DNA from: Clostridium weizhouense
Lineage (GTDB): Bacteria; Bacillota; Clostridia; Clostridiales; Clostridiaceae
Length of the DNA: 64,000 nt
Assembly (NCBI RefSeq): GCF_019431045.1
Contig: NZ_JAHXPT010000005.1
Location: 62,001 to 126,000, forward strand
Direction of reading: 5' to 3'
The notes under the pieces were generated by a model, which was not told where the DNA came from, ran no database searches, and saw nothing but the letters and a program-made list of their open reading frames with translations. The position numbers and the translations under genes are program-made. Positions 1 through 8,108 of this stretch are shown in pieces (the stretch's first letter is position 1; each line of letters opens with the position of its first letter).

Positions 1-83
1 TAATTTCTTTTATAATGACTAAATATCCATGCTCCTAATAAACATACTATAATAAATACTACTAAAATAATGAACCAATACAT
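1..83 (-). CDS. Partial small membrane protein (runs off left edge)
   Basis: The minus strand opens with ATG at 83 and stays open to the window edge (27 codons). The peptide starts MYWFIILVVFIIVCLLGAW, which is one hydrophobic transmembrane stretch, followed by a basic tail (SHYKRN). An AAGGATG sequence lies 11 bases upstream, a rather long spacing, inside the hairpin at 91-137. Too little is visible to name it. It could be a short membrane peptide or a chance ORF. Confidence 0.4.
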   Translation of the reverse strand, partial: MYWFIILVVFIIVCLLGAWIFSHYKRN

Positions 84-90
84 AATAATA

Positions 91-137
91 AACACATCCT
101 TATAACATTTCTATTATATAAGGATGTGTTTTTTTTA
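91..137. terminator. Hairpin terminator
   Basis: A 13-bp inverted repeat (aacacatccttat / ataaggatgtgtt) is followed by T8 on the plus strand and by a T-rich stretch on the minus strand. It lies 55 bases beyond the stop of the minus-strand gene at 192-1256. On the minus strand it also contains the candidate ribosome site of the edge ORF. Confidence 0.75.
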
Positions 138-191
138 TCTTATTTATACTTAGCTATACTCAAAAACAAAATAATATTTATTACCTAACTT

Positions 192-1256
192 TTATGCCAT
201 AGATGTTTGATAAATACCATTATATTCATCTTGGTTAAAAGCTTCATTAATATCTGTTTTAATGTTTATATAAGCCTCTTTAACAGCACTTGTTACTTCA
301 TTAGTACCTGTCTTTATTGAAGTTACTACATCTTTTTTCATTTCAGTTAAATCATTCACAACACTTAAACTAGCTTCCTTAACATCTTTCACTACTGTTT
401 TAACATTAGAAATAACACTCTTACTTGCTGTTATTATATTACTCTTAACTTCATTAATAGTTGACATTGAATTATTTACAGTATCAGCAATAGTATTATA
501 ATCTTTGCTTATATTCTTATAGGCATTTTTTACTGTTTCTGGAATCCTAGTTATAGGAGTTTTTATTTCATCTATTCCAAATTTTATTGCAGCTCCTGCT
601 TGTACTATTTTCCCTATAGGACCTGATGCCGGATTATTTATTATCAATCCTATTGCTGTTGCAGTTTTTCCTACTGTAGCTACACAGCTTGCCACATCTG
701 CACCTAGTGATATGGTACTCTTTGATAATGTACTTACTAAATCGGTAGCTGAATCACGTACAATTTTTGCTGCTTCTTTTAATTGTCCTGCAGTAGTTGT
801 AACTTGCTTTACTGTAGTCGATATCTTCTCAGTAGTATTAGTTATATTGTTTTTTACTGATTCTGCTGTTTTTTGTATTGTATTAGTAATTGAATTTGAT
901 CCTTTAATAATACTTTTTGAAACTTTAGTAACTGTATTTGCTACACTTTCACTAACTGAAACTATTGCTTTGCTAGTATTATCAATTATAGATGTTCCTA
1001 CTTTTACTGCTGCTTTAATACCTGACATAACAGTATGTGCTGCTGAAAAAATAGATTCTCCTACTGAACTCTTAGTTGATTTATTTTCTTTATTATTATC
1101 ATTTTTATTTAATTGTAATTTAGTTATTTCAACTTTATCTTCTAAATCCAAATTATTTTCTACTACTTTTTCTTGCGAATTATTTTTCAAAACCTTATTA
1201 TTATTGTTATTAATATTACTAATTGTATTAGCATTATTTATTATGTTACATTTCAT
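192..1256 (-). CDS. Amphipathic-helix repeat protein (phasin/LEA/perilipin-like), unknown function
   Basis: 354 residues with no recognised domain. After an Asn-rich head (about 1-60), nearly the whole chain is a run of amphipathic helices built from V/I/T/S/A and K/E, with recurring pieces such as SVSESVANTVTKVSKSI and SVVNDLTEMKKDVVTSIK. The composition resembles LEA, phasin or apolipoprotein-type surface-coating helices. A less polar section (about 165-225) holds Gly/Ala-rich segments. There is no signal peptide. The ribosome site is AGAAGGGTGGT before ATG. It lies 48 bases downstream of the glycogen-domain gene 1305-1988 on the same strand, so both are probably co-transcribed. The function is inferred only from composition. 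Confidence 0.7.
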   Translation of the reverse strand: MKCNIINNANTISNINNNNNKVLKNNSQEKVVENNLDLEDKVEITKLQLNKNDNNKENKSTKSSVGESIFSAAHTVMSGIKAAVKVGTSIIDNTSKAIVSVSESVANTVTKVSKSIIKGSNSITNTIQKTAESVKNNITNTTEKISTTVKQVTTTAGQLKEAAKIVRDSATDLVSTLSKSTISLGADVASCVATVGKTATAIGLIINNPASGPIGKIVQAGAAIKFGIDEIKTPITRIPETVKNAYKNISKDYNTIADTVNNSMSTINEVKSNIITASKSVISNVKTVVKDVKEASLSVVNDLTEMKKDVVTSIKTGTNEVTSAVKEAYINIKTDINEAFNQDEYNGIYQTSMA

Positions 1257-1304
1257 TACTTATACCACCCTTCTTAAAATATATAAATAAATACTATATA
1301 AACT

Positions 1305-1988
1305 TTACATCATTTTTCCTAATGATGAATATGCATTTAATTGATTAAGCTTAAATTCATCTTCTAATATAAACTCTCCATCTACAAACATTTTTAAAGT
1401 CCAACTTCCACATAATTGTTTCATATTTGAATCATTTAAATCCATCCAAAACCATAACTTTATTGGATCATTATTATTTTTGGGTGTAAATAAACTATTT
1501 TCAGCAAATTGAAATAATTCCCCTAATGGATTAAACCATGCAACTGTTACACAATGAAGACCTGTTACTTGAGTGAAATCAAATCTCACTACAACTTTTT
1601 TATCAGATAAAATATTAAATGCTTTTTTATTTACAACCTCCTTTTCTTCATTTATATTACAAGTTATATTATATTTATCTATATTTACATTATATTGGGT
1701 ATTATTGTAAAGCCTTTGATCATTTTCATTTATTATTATAGCTGACCAAAGTTCTTCATTATCATCAGGCAAATATATATTGGCAGTTGGATCATTTAAC
1801 TTTAATTCACCATTTATTAAAAACTTATATTTATATTCTCCTTCTTTAATGTCACAATAAAAAATCCAACTTCCCTCTTCTTTTTCCATTACCCCTTTAT
1901 CAGGATTATATTCATTAAAATCTCCTATAACAGATACTGTATTAATATTTAAATTTTCTTTTTGATCATATTTAAATAAAATTTTCAT
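1305..1988 (-). CDS. Glycogen-binding (CBM48/AMPK-beta-like) domain protein
   Basis: 227 residues. The first 90 match the CBM48/E-set glycogen-binding pattern: VSVIGDFNEYNP, a central GSWIFYCDIKEGEYKYKFLING, then DPTANIYLPD. CBM48 domains bind alpha-1,4-glucans such as glycogen. Here the domain is not fused to a branching or debranching catalytic domain. The C-terminal half (about 125-220) is a second, unrecognised beta-rich region with several Trp/Phe (VTVAWFNPLGELFQF, IKLWFWMDLND). The protein is cytoplasmic, with no signal peptide. It is first of a likely two-gene unit with the amphipathic-helix protein, which suggests a role at a storage-polymer surface (inference). Ribosome site AGGTGA. 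Confidence 0.75.
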   Translation of the reverse strand: MKILFKYDQKENLNINTVSVIGDFNEYNPDKGVMEKEEGSWIFYCDIKEGEYKYKFLINGELKLNDPTANIYLPDDNEELWSAIIINENDQRLYNNTQYNVNIDKYNITCNINEEKEVVNKKAFNILSDKKVVVRFDFTQVTGLHCVTVAWFNPLGELFQFAENSLFTPKNNNDPIKLWFWMDLNDSNMKQLCGSWTLKMFVDGEFILEDEFKLNQLNAYSSLGKMM

Positions 1989-2321
1989 ATCATTTCACCT
2001 GCAACTTTCTTTAGTAGATTTATATTAAATCTTACTTTATTCTCGATAAATAATAGATTTTCTTTACCTAAATATGGTGTTTTTATATAAATATACGCAT
2101 TTAATGAAAAATATTATCAACATTTATTACTATAATATTAATCTGTTATTTTATTTATTAAATTCTTTTAATTATTAGACTAAAATTTATATCAGATTAA
2201 ATGACAATATTAAAATTTGTGCAAAAAAATAAGGTAGAAAAGAATAATCTCTACCTTATTTTTAACAATAATCAATCTGATATAATTAGAAATATAATTA
2301 ACAAATTTTATATAGATAAAA
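1989..2321. other. Gene-free interval with bidirectional terminator
   Basis: About 330 AT-rich bases. The only structure I can support is a hairpin at 2223-2263 (aataaggtaga / tctaccttatt). It has T-runs on both sides and ends the sugar-binding lipoprotein gene. A 68-codon plus-strand ORF (2201-2407) runs through this hairpin and into the neighbour, and has no ribosome site, so I treat it as spurious. Confidence 0.6.
2223..2263. terminator. Bidirectional hairpin terminator
   Basis: An 11-bp inverted repeat with T7 on the minus strand and T5 on the plus strand. It sits 60 bases after the stop of the 2322-3377 gene. Confidence 0.8.
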
Positions 2322-3377
2322 TTATTGTTGATTCTGTATATATTCTTCAAATGAAAGACGAACTGCTACTCCACTTTCATCAAACTTATAATCTGTGCCT
2401 TCAATAGGACTTTTATCTTCAACCATATTCATTCCTAAAGTATAAAGTGCTTGTGCTTCTGCTTTAGGATCTTGAATAACAGTACCTGCCATATAACCTT
2501 GTTTAATTAATTTTTGTGCTTCTGGCGTTCCATCAACCCCAACAACAGTAATGGTTCTTCTGTTATCCCCTTTGTTATAGCCAAATTCTTGTAATGCTTG
2601 AATAGCACCTTCTGCCATAGCATCATTATTAGAAATTATTGCTTCAATTCTATTTCCATATTGATAAAATAATTGTCTAACTTCCTCTTGTGCTAATTTA
2701 GAATCCCAGTTAGCAATCCTTAATGCAAGTTCTTGCGTTTTTATTCCTGCTTTTTCAATAGTTTCAATAGAATACTTAGTTCTTGCAATCGCATCTATAT
2801 TATCTTTATTACCTGTTAATATAACATATTGAAGTATATTATCTCTATTAGTATCTAATAATAATCTATTTTCCTTCCATAAATCAACAATAATTCCTCC
2901 TTGTAAAATTCCAGCTTCTTCAGAATTTGTTGATAAAACAATAGCATTATTATATGATTTAATAGGATTTTTTGAAATTGGTTCTCTATTAAATATAATT
3001 ACAGGTAGATTTTTTTCTTTAATTCTATTTATAACTGTTTGTGTTGAGTTTTCACTCACATCAACTAAATTTACTAATAATAAATCTATATCTTGGCTTA
3101 ATGCTGTTCTTAGTTGCTGATTTTGCTTAACTTGATTATTTTCTGCATCAAAAAAAATAAATTCAACTTTACCTTGATTTCCTTTTTCAATTTCTTTTAA
3201 ATTTTCACTAATTAAAGAAATATATTCATCATCAGCTTTATATAATAATACTCCTACTTTAACTGGCTTTTCTACTTCAAAATTTAAATTCGTTGTTATT
3301 GAATTTGAATTACATCCATTAAATATTAAAATTATTATAATTACAAATATATTAAGTTTTAATAATTTTTTTATCAT
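2322..3377 (-). CDS. Galactose/glucose-binding (MglB-like) lipoprotein, orphan
   Basis: 351 residues. The N-terminus MIKKLLKLNIFVIIIILIFNGC is a lipoprotein signal with lipobox FNGC. The rest is a type I periplasmic-binding fold: VKVGVLLYKADDEYI, then IDLLLVNLVDVSENSTQTVI, PVIIFNRE, AIISNNDAMAEGAIQAL and ITVVGVDGTPEAQKLI. These are hallmarks of the D-galactose/glucose-binding MglB group. The mature protein should sit on the outer face of the membrane. No MglA ATPase or MglC permease gene is adjacent, so it either serves a transporter encoded elsewhere or acts as a sensor-type binding protein. It is a single-gene unit with its own terminator downstream. Confidence 0.88.
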   Translation of the reverse strand: MIKKLLKLNIFVIIIILIFNGCNSNSITTNLNFEVEKPVKVGVLLYKADDEYISLISENLKEIEKGNQGKVEFIFFDAENNQVKQNQQLRTALSQDIDLLLVNLVDVSENSTQTVINRIKEKNLPVIIFNREPISKNPIKSYNNAIVLSTNSEEAGILQGGIIVDLWKENRLLLDTNRDNILQYVILTGNKDNIDAIARTKYSIETIEKAGIKTQELALRIANWDSKLAQEEVRQLFYQYGNRIEAIISNNDAMAEGAIQALQEFGYNKGDNRRTITVVGVDGTPEAQKLIKQGYMAGTVIQDPKAEAQALYTLGMNMVEDKSPIEGTDYKFDESGVAVRLSFEEYIQNQQ

Positions 3378-3525
3378 TTGATTTTATCCTCCATAAATAT
3401 ATTTAATAATACCTTTAAAGAGTATTCTTTATTATATTTTTATAGGTTATCATATATCAACTATACTATAAATTATTTATCAAGTGTTTATTAATAGTAT
3501 TTAACTATTAAGCTAAATTATTCAT

Positions 3526-3558
3526 AAAAAATCATCTTAATATTTAATAAGGATTTTT
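3526..3558 (-). terminator. Hairpin terminator
   Basis: An inverted repeat (aaaaatcatcttaa / ttaataaggattttt) lies directly after the stop codon of the 3559-4146 gene, with T-runs on both strands. Confidence 0.65.
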
Positions 3559-4146
3559 TTATTTAAATATGTTTTTGACTTTCTGTTTATTAAAATATTT
3601 ATAGTATATATAATCTTCTGTTTTCTTCTTCACATTTTCTAATTTTATTTTAATTGATTTCTGCTCTACTTTTAATGCTATCCATTTTATTGCATAAAAA
3701 TAATCTTCATCAGTAATCATTCCTTCTTCCCATAATGTTGTTACTGTTCTTTGAAAATCTTCTAACTCATTACTACTTACATTACTTCCATAGTTATCTA
3801 TAATTTTAAAAATATCTATTTTATTATCTTCTTTAAAATATTTATCCTCATTTCCTATTATCTTTATATCAAGTATTCTTTCCATATCTTTTATATTTTT
3901 TACTATAAGTTCATTATTTTTCCCATAATTTTTAATTACATCATTTTTAATACTTAACTTTTTACATATATTTTGTGGAGCATTAATATTCTTGTTTAAT
4001 CCTTTAATATTAGGTACTTTTTTATTATTTTCTTCTAATAAAGCTTTATTAAATTCCTTTTTGAATATATTTACATTATTTCTAGATATTTTTTTTGAAC
4101 TACTCAAAGTATTATTTATAGTTTTATCATATATCTTTATATCCAT
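3559..4146 (-). CDS. Hypothetical protein
   Basis: 195 residues, not recognised. It is Lys/Asn/Ile-rich with no signal peptide or membrane segment. The C-terminal 75 residues look folded and mostly helical (DFQRTVTTLWEEGMITDED, then YAIKWIALKVEQKS). The N-terminal part looks disordered. Start ATG is preceded by AAGAGGTAG. It carries its own terminator, and about 125 bases upstream is an element almost identical to one in front of the 4396-5007 gene, which suggests common control. Confidence 0.7.
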   Translation of the reverse strand: MDIKIYDKTINNTLSSSKKISRNNVNIFKKEFNKALLEENNKKVPNIKGLNKNINAPQNICKKLSIKNDVIKNYGKNNELIVKNIKDMERILDIKIIGNEDKYFKEDNKIDIFKIIDNYGSNVSSNELEDFQRTVTTLWEEGMITDEDYFYAIKWIALKVEQKSIKIKLENVKKKTEDYIYYKYFNKQKVKNIFK

Positions 4147-4269
4147 TAACTACCTCTTTTTATCTAATTTTTTACATATAATTTTCGTCTTTAAAGTCTA
4201 TTTCTTTAGGATATTTTTACCTATATTGTAAATTAAATATTTCTAAAATCTCTTTATAAATTATATGGT

Positions 4270-4305
4270 TAATTAACAATATTTAGTTATAAGCATATAT
4301 ATAAT
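4270..4305 (-). promoter_or_regulatory. Shared upstream element, copy A
   Basis: This 36-bp stretch, ending catatatataat on the plus strand, matches 5131-5166 at about 31 positions. The nearby word atctcttta is also shared. Each copy lies about 125 bases before the start codon of a different minus-strand hypothetical gene. A promoter or activator site is inferred. Confidence 0.45.
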
Positions 4306-4330
4306 AAATTTCTTATAGTCATTGATTAAA

Positions 4331-4358
4331 GAAAAAAGCTATGTTTTACAACATAGCT
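4331..4358 (-). terminator. Hairpin terminator
   Basis: A 9-bp stem agctatgtt / aacatagct followed on the minus strand by T6. It ends the 4396-5007 gene. Confidence 0.8.
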
Positions 4359-4395
4359 AACAAAATTAGAATTTATAAATAGATATAAGTCTTAA

Positions 4396-5007
4396 CTAAT
4401 TCATAGACTTAAGACTATATCTGTTATTTACTGTCATAACTTTAATTTTCAAAACATTAAGGAGTTTCTCTAAACTTTTAACTTGATTTATATATTTTAT
4501 GTTATTTTTTGCAATTAATTTTTCTACTATCTTAATAATATCAGATTTTTCTTCATCACTTAATTTACAATTATTTTTTAAACATTCTCTATTAATATAA
4601 GTTAGGGTATTCCAAATTTGTTCTTCTGTTATTTTATTAATATCCATTAATACCCACGTAAAGTCCTTCCTTCTATTCTTTTCTGGATATGCTTCTTTAA
4701 AAAATTTTATAAATCCATTTTCTTTTTTAGGATCTTTTATTGCAACATATTTTCCAAGTTGAGCTTTAAGTTGATTTTTTAAATACATAATGGTATTTGG
4801 TTTTATTTTATCAGCCATAGCATCTATGCTATCATAAATAAAATTATAAGTATCTTGAAATTGTTTTTCATTAACATTAGACTTTTTAAGTATTTTTGTA
4901 AGTTCTATATATTCCAATATATTTTTTTTACAATTCAATTCTTTGTTATATATCTTTTCCCATATTTCTTTTGCACTTAATCCTTCTAACATTATAACTT
5001 CTTCCAT
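4396..5007 (-). CDS. Hypothetical helical protein
   Basis: 203 residues, not recognised. It appears all-helical and soluble, with conserved-looking blocks such as SAKEIWEKIYNKELNCKKN, PNTIMYLKNQLKAQLG and WVLMDINKITEEQIWNTL. It has no signal peptide, metal motif or membrane segment. Start ATG at 5007 has GAGGATG upstream; a second ATG six codons in (4992) follows GGAAGAAG and cannot be excluded. It is a single-gene unit with its own terminator. It shares an upstream element with the 3559-4146 gene but is not a visible paralogue of it. Confidence 0.7.
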   Translation of the reverse strand: MEEVIMLEGLSAKEIWEKIYNKELNCKKNILEYIELTKILKKSNVNEKQFQDTYNFIYDSIDAMADKIKPNTIMYLKNQLKAQLGKYVAIKDPKKENGFIKFFKEAYPEKNRRKDFTWVLMDINKITEEQIWNTLTYINRECLKNNCKLSDEEKSDIIKIVEKLIAKNNIKYINQVKSLEKLLNVLKIKVMTVNNRYSLKSMN

Positions 5008-5130
5008 ATTAAATCATCCTCTGCATATTATTATTTACTAGTTTTGCTTAAATCTAATTTAATTATATGTTCTAAATAATGTTAATACATTTATAATCTT
5101 TTATATAATTTTTATAGAAAATTATCTCTT

Positions 5131-5166
5131 TAATAAACAATATCTAGTTAGAAACATATATATAAT
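5131..5166 (-). promoter_or_regulatory. Shared upstream element, copy B
   Basis: Second copy of the element at 4270-4305, again about 125 bases before the downstream start codon (5007). The shared part includes aacaatat, tagtta and catatatataat. Confidence 0.45.
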
Positions 5167-5298
5167 CATATCATATTACACATAAACTTAAAAATTCTAC
5201 TTAAAACATTGTACACTATTTAAATAAATTATCTCCTTATTATATTTGATACTTTATTTTAATTTTAGGCTATGTTTTAAAATTATTATTTAAATTTC

Positions 5299-6660
5299 TT
5301 ATACAACTTTATGTTTAAACCACTTTTCACCTTTAAGCCTAAAGCAATACATTATTCCTCTAATCAGCCAATCCGTATACATTCCAATCCAAATTCCTAA
5401 AACACCAATTTCAAATACTATTGCTAAAATATAGCCTGTAAATATTCTAAAAATCCACATTCCCACAAAAGCTGTTAACATAGTATATCTTGTATCTCCA
5501 GCTCCCTTTAACCCTGATGATAATATAAAAGAAATAGGCCATACTATTAAAGCTACGCTATTACTTTTAATTAATGTAGCTGAAAGTTTTATTACCTCTC
5601 TATTATCTGTATAAAAAGAAGATACCAATTCTGCAATAGGAATAAAGATTAAACCTATTATTACTAAACATACTGTTCCAAATTTAGTTAAATAAATAAG
5701 TGTATTTTTGGCACCTTTTGTATCATCTCTTCCCACATATTGACCTACTAAAGTTGTTGCAGCTAAACATAGTGCATTTCCTGGGACTGCAACAATAGTT
5801 GCTATTGATGAACCTATTGCATTTGCAGCTATTGATTTTGTTCCCATAGTTACTATAAATATTTGAACTATTAATTTTCCTGCATTAAAAAGTACTTGCT
5901 CAACACCTGCTGGTATTCCTATGTTAAATATGCTCTTTTGTATTTCTAAATTAAATTTAAATGGGAAAATTTTTCTTATTCTTATAACTCTACTTCCTCT
6001 AAATAAAACAAATCCTATAAGGATTGTTCCAACCAATCTTGCAATTGCAATTGATATGGCAGCACCCTCTATTCCATATGATGTTGTATTTAAAACATAT
6101 CCTAATAATTTAACATCTTTTATTCCGTAAATTAATATATATCCCAAAATTATGTTGATAATATTCATAAACATTGTAATATACATTGGTGTTTTTGTAT
6201 CTCCACATCCTCTTAATACTCCATTTGCAATTTGCTGTACTGCAATAAAAGGATATGTAATAAGTGTAAGTTCTAAATATATTTTTGCATTTAATTTTAC
6301 TAATTCTTCTGCAGTACCATACAAAGAATTAATCATCGGAACACGCAAACTCCACATTAAAATACTTATCAAAACAGCCAAACAACATCCAGATACCAGA
6401 GCTTGTCTAGCTGTTTCATTTGCTTTTTTATGATTTTCTTTTCCAATATGCTGTGCAACAACTACAGTAGCTCCAACAGATAAAGCCGCAAAAAAAGATA
6501 TGAACATATTATTTATTGAATCTACCATTCCAATTGCAGAAACAGCTTCTTCCCCTATATATCCTGCCATCATTGTATTACATACACCTAAAAGCATAAC
6601 AAATGTTTGCTCTATTATTATTGGTATAGCTAATTTTAAAACATTTTTTCTTATGAACAT
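5299..6660 (-). CDS. MATE-family multidrug/metabolite efflux transporter
   Basis: 453 residues with 12 predicted membrane segments in two similar six-helix halves. It opens with VLKLAIPIIIEQTFVMLLGV and carries typical MATE signatures (NTMMAGYIGEEAVSAIG, QQIANGVLRGCGDTKTPMY, and in the second half LVGQYVGRDD and SSGLKGAGDTRYTM). Family members export drugs or metabolites in exchange for Na+ or H+. Length is normal. Start ATG is preceded by GAAGAGGG. It is a stand-alone gene, so the substrate cannot be read from context. Confidence 0.93.
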   Translation of the reverse strand: MFIRKNVLKLAIPIIIEQTFVMLLGVCNTMMAGYIGEEAVSAIGMVDSINNMFISFFAALSVGATVVVAQHIGKENHKKANETARQALVSGCCLAVLISILMWSLRVPMINSLYGTAEELVKLNAKIYLELTLITYPFIAVQQIANGVLRGCGDTKTPMYITMFMNIINIILGYILIYGIKDVKLLGYVLNTTSYGIEGAAISIAIARLVGTILIGFVLFRGSRVIRIRKIFPFKFNLEIQKSIFNIGIPAGVEQVLFNAGKLIVQIFIVTMGTKSIAANAIGSSIATIVAVPGNALCLAATTLVGQYVGRDDTKGAKNTLIYLTKFGTVCLVIIGLIFIPIAELVSSFYTDNREVIKLSATLIKSNSVALIVWPISFILSSGLKGAGDTRYTMLTAFVGMWIFRIFTGYILAIVFEIGVLGIWIGMYTDWLIRGIMYCFRLKGEKWFKHKVV

Positions 6661-6829
6661 AATAAGCCCTCTTCCCCCTCTAATAACTATACTATTCTTT
6701 TTTAGAATGATTTACTAATTTTTAAGTATTGATTTAACACAATCATATTATATTACTCCTAATCCTAAAAATTTTCCAGTAATATATAGTATAATGTTTA
6801 TATAAGAAATTTTTATAGGAGGCTTTAGT

Positions 6830-7291
6830 TTGTGTAATAATAAGGAGAATCTAAAAAATCCAAATACTTCAGATAAAAATAAATTTAATAATTTAAATAG
6901 AGATACAAAATACTGTATTGCAATAGTTATATTTTCACTTTCTTTGTTAATTAGTGCAATAATTCTAAGTAATAGTATACAAAACTTAAAATATTCCTTC
7001 AATAATAGCTTTCATATGATATCTAGTGATATTTCTGATTTACCTGATTTATTGATCACTAATTTTTCACATTTAGTCAAAGAACCTAAAGATATTTCAC
7101 AGCATACTTTATCAATTCAAGATGCTGCTACTTATTTAGGAATTGCTCCTGATGAATTATGGAAGGTTGTTAATGATCCTGAGTCTAAAATTCCTCACTT
7201 TCAAGTTGGTAAAAGTAGATGTTTTTTTACTAAAGAAGGATTAGATAAATGGCTAGAAGGAACTTATACTCTTAATTTTGATACAAATTAA
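6830..7291 (+). CDS. Membrane-tethered excisionase-type helix-turn-helix protein
   Basis: 153 residues from a TTG start seven bases after AGGAGG. No ATG fits, so TTG is chosen. A basic head (1-29) is followed by one transmembrane helix (about 31-49, IAIVIFSLSLLISAIIL), a linker, and at about 96-145 a helix-turn-helix/excisionase domain (LSIQDAATYLGIAPDELWKVV, then HFQVGKSRCFFTKEGLDKWL). This domain normally binds DNA. By the positive-inside rule the basic head should be cytoplasmic, which would put the HTH domain outside, an odd topology. It is a single-gene unit with a hairpin downstream. Confidence 0.8.
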   Translation: MCNNKENLKNPNTSDKNKFNNLNRDTKYCIAIVIFSLSLLISAIILSNSIQNLKYSFNNSFHMISSDISDLPDLLITNFSHLVKEPKDISQHTLSIQDAATYLGIAPDELWKVVNDPESKIPHFQVGKSRCFFTKEGLDKWLEGTYTLNFDTN

Positions 7292-7320
7292 AAAATATTT
7301 GAATTTTGTATAATAATCAA

Positions 7321-7366
7321 ATAAGGTAATATTGAAATCATTTAATTTCAATATTACCTTATTTAT
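7321..7366. terminator. Bidirectional hairpin terminator
   Basis: A 17-bp inverted repeat (taaggtaatattgaaat / atttcaatattacctta) between the convergent genes ending at 7291 and 7376. The T-tracts are modest on both sides. Confidence 0.7.
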
Positions 7367-7375
7367 AATATAGTA

Positions 7376-7519
7376 TTAAATTTGAAAATCTTTAGGATCA
7401 TGAGATTTAGCCTTTGGTTCTCCAAAGACAGCCTTCACGCTCTCTACTTGAGGATTATGATTTACATTTTTCTTTTTTCTTTTATTATCTGCTTTCATTT
7501 TGTTACTTTTATTACTCAT
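7376..7519 (-). CDS. Small basic protein, 47 residues (CPC_1213-like)
   Basis: A 47-codon gene from ATG at 7519 with ribosome site GAGGTGA at the right distance. The sequence begins MSNKSNKMKADNKRKKK and ends GEPKAKSHDPKDFQI. It is very hydrophilic, with a Lys/Asn-rich head and an HNPQVESVKAVFGEP core. Short clostridial proteins of this type have been catalogued as the CPC_1213 family; that assignment is from memory and tentative, and the function is unknown. The neighbouring small gene at 7869-8015 has the same ribosome-site style. Confidence 0.65.
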   Translation of the reverse strand: MSNKSNKMKADNKRKKKNVNHNPQVESVKAVFGEPKAKSHDPKDFQI

Positions 7520-7792
7520 TAATATCACCTCAACATTATGGTGTACACTTGTACTTATTTTATACTTCTAATATGCTTTATATTTAATTATGCTTTTAAA
7601 TAAATACTAATACAAAAAAGTATTTATGTTTTATTCCTTAGGATTGCTTAAATTTAATATATATTACAAATTTAAATGTGAAAAAAGAGACTATACGGTT
7701 CTTTAATTTATTTCATTTAACTTATTACAACATATATAAATAAAAAAGCTATCTTTTAAAATATTAATTTTCACTTAAAACTACCTAAACAT

Positions 7793-7847
7793 AAAAAAAG
7801 CATGGTTAAATGTCATTAAGTAATTTTTAAACCATACTTTCTTTTTT
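7793..7847 (-). terminator. Hairpin terminator
   Basis: An imperfect inverted repeat (aagcatggttaaa / tttaaaccatactt) followed on the minus strand by T7. It ends the small gene 7869-8015. The rest of the interval 7520-7868 is AT-rich with no gene I can support. Confidence 0.75.
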
Positions 7848-7868
7848 AGATTAGATATTATTTAATTT

Positions 7869-8015
7869 TTATAAATGATCCTTTTCTTTATGTGGTGGTG
7901 CTCCTATTTTTTTACCATCAATAATTCCCAAATCCGAATTACCTTTTGGATCCATTTTTCTACGATCTGCATTAGATCTTGGTCTTTCTTTTAACCTACT
8001 TTTATTATTATCCAT
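7869..8015 (-). CDS. Small hydrophilic protein, 48 residues
   Basis: 48 codons from ATG at 8015, seven bases after GAGGTGA. The peptide is strongly charged (MDNNKSRLKERPRSNADRRK at the start, APPHKEKDHL at the end) with a central DLGIIDGKKIG. It has no membrane segment. The good ribosome site, its own terminator and the coding-like third positions argue that it is real. It may be a spore-associated small protein, but nothing in the sequence proves this. Confidence 0.6.
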   Translation of the reverse strand: MDNNKSRLKERPRSNADRRKMDPKGNSDLGIIDGKKIGAPPHKEKDHL

Positions 8016-8108
8016 GATATTTCACCTCACTCATTGATATGATGTGCTTATATTAACATTTTATACGATGTACTTTTATAAAATTTTAGTTAAAACAAAT
8101 CCTAAAAA

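Noticed and set aside
712..1290. 192-codon plus-strand ORF antisense to the amphipathic-helix gene
   Set aside because: It has no ribosome site, and its long hydrophobic runs are the mirror of the repetitive Ser/Thr/Val/Lys codons on the other strand.
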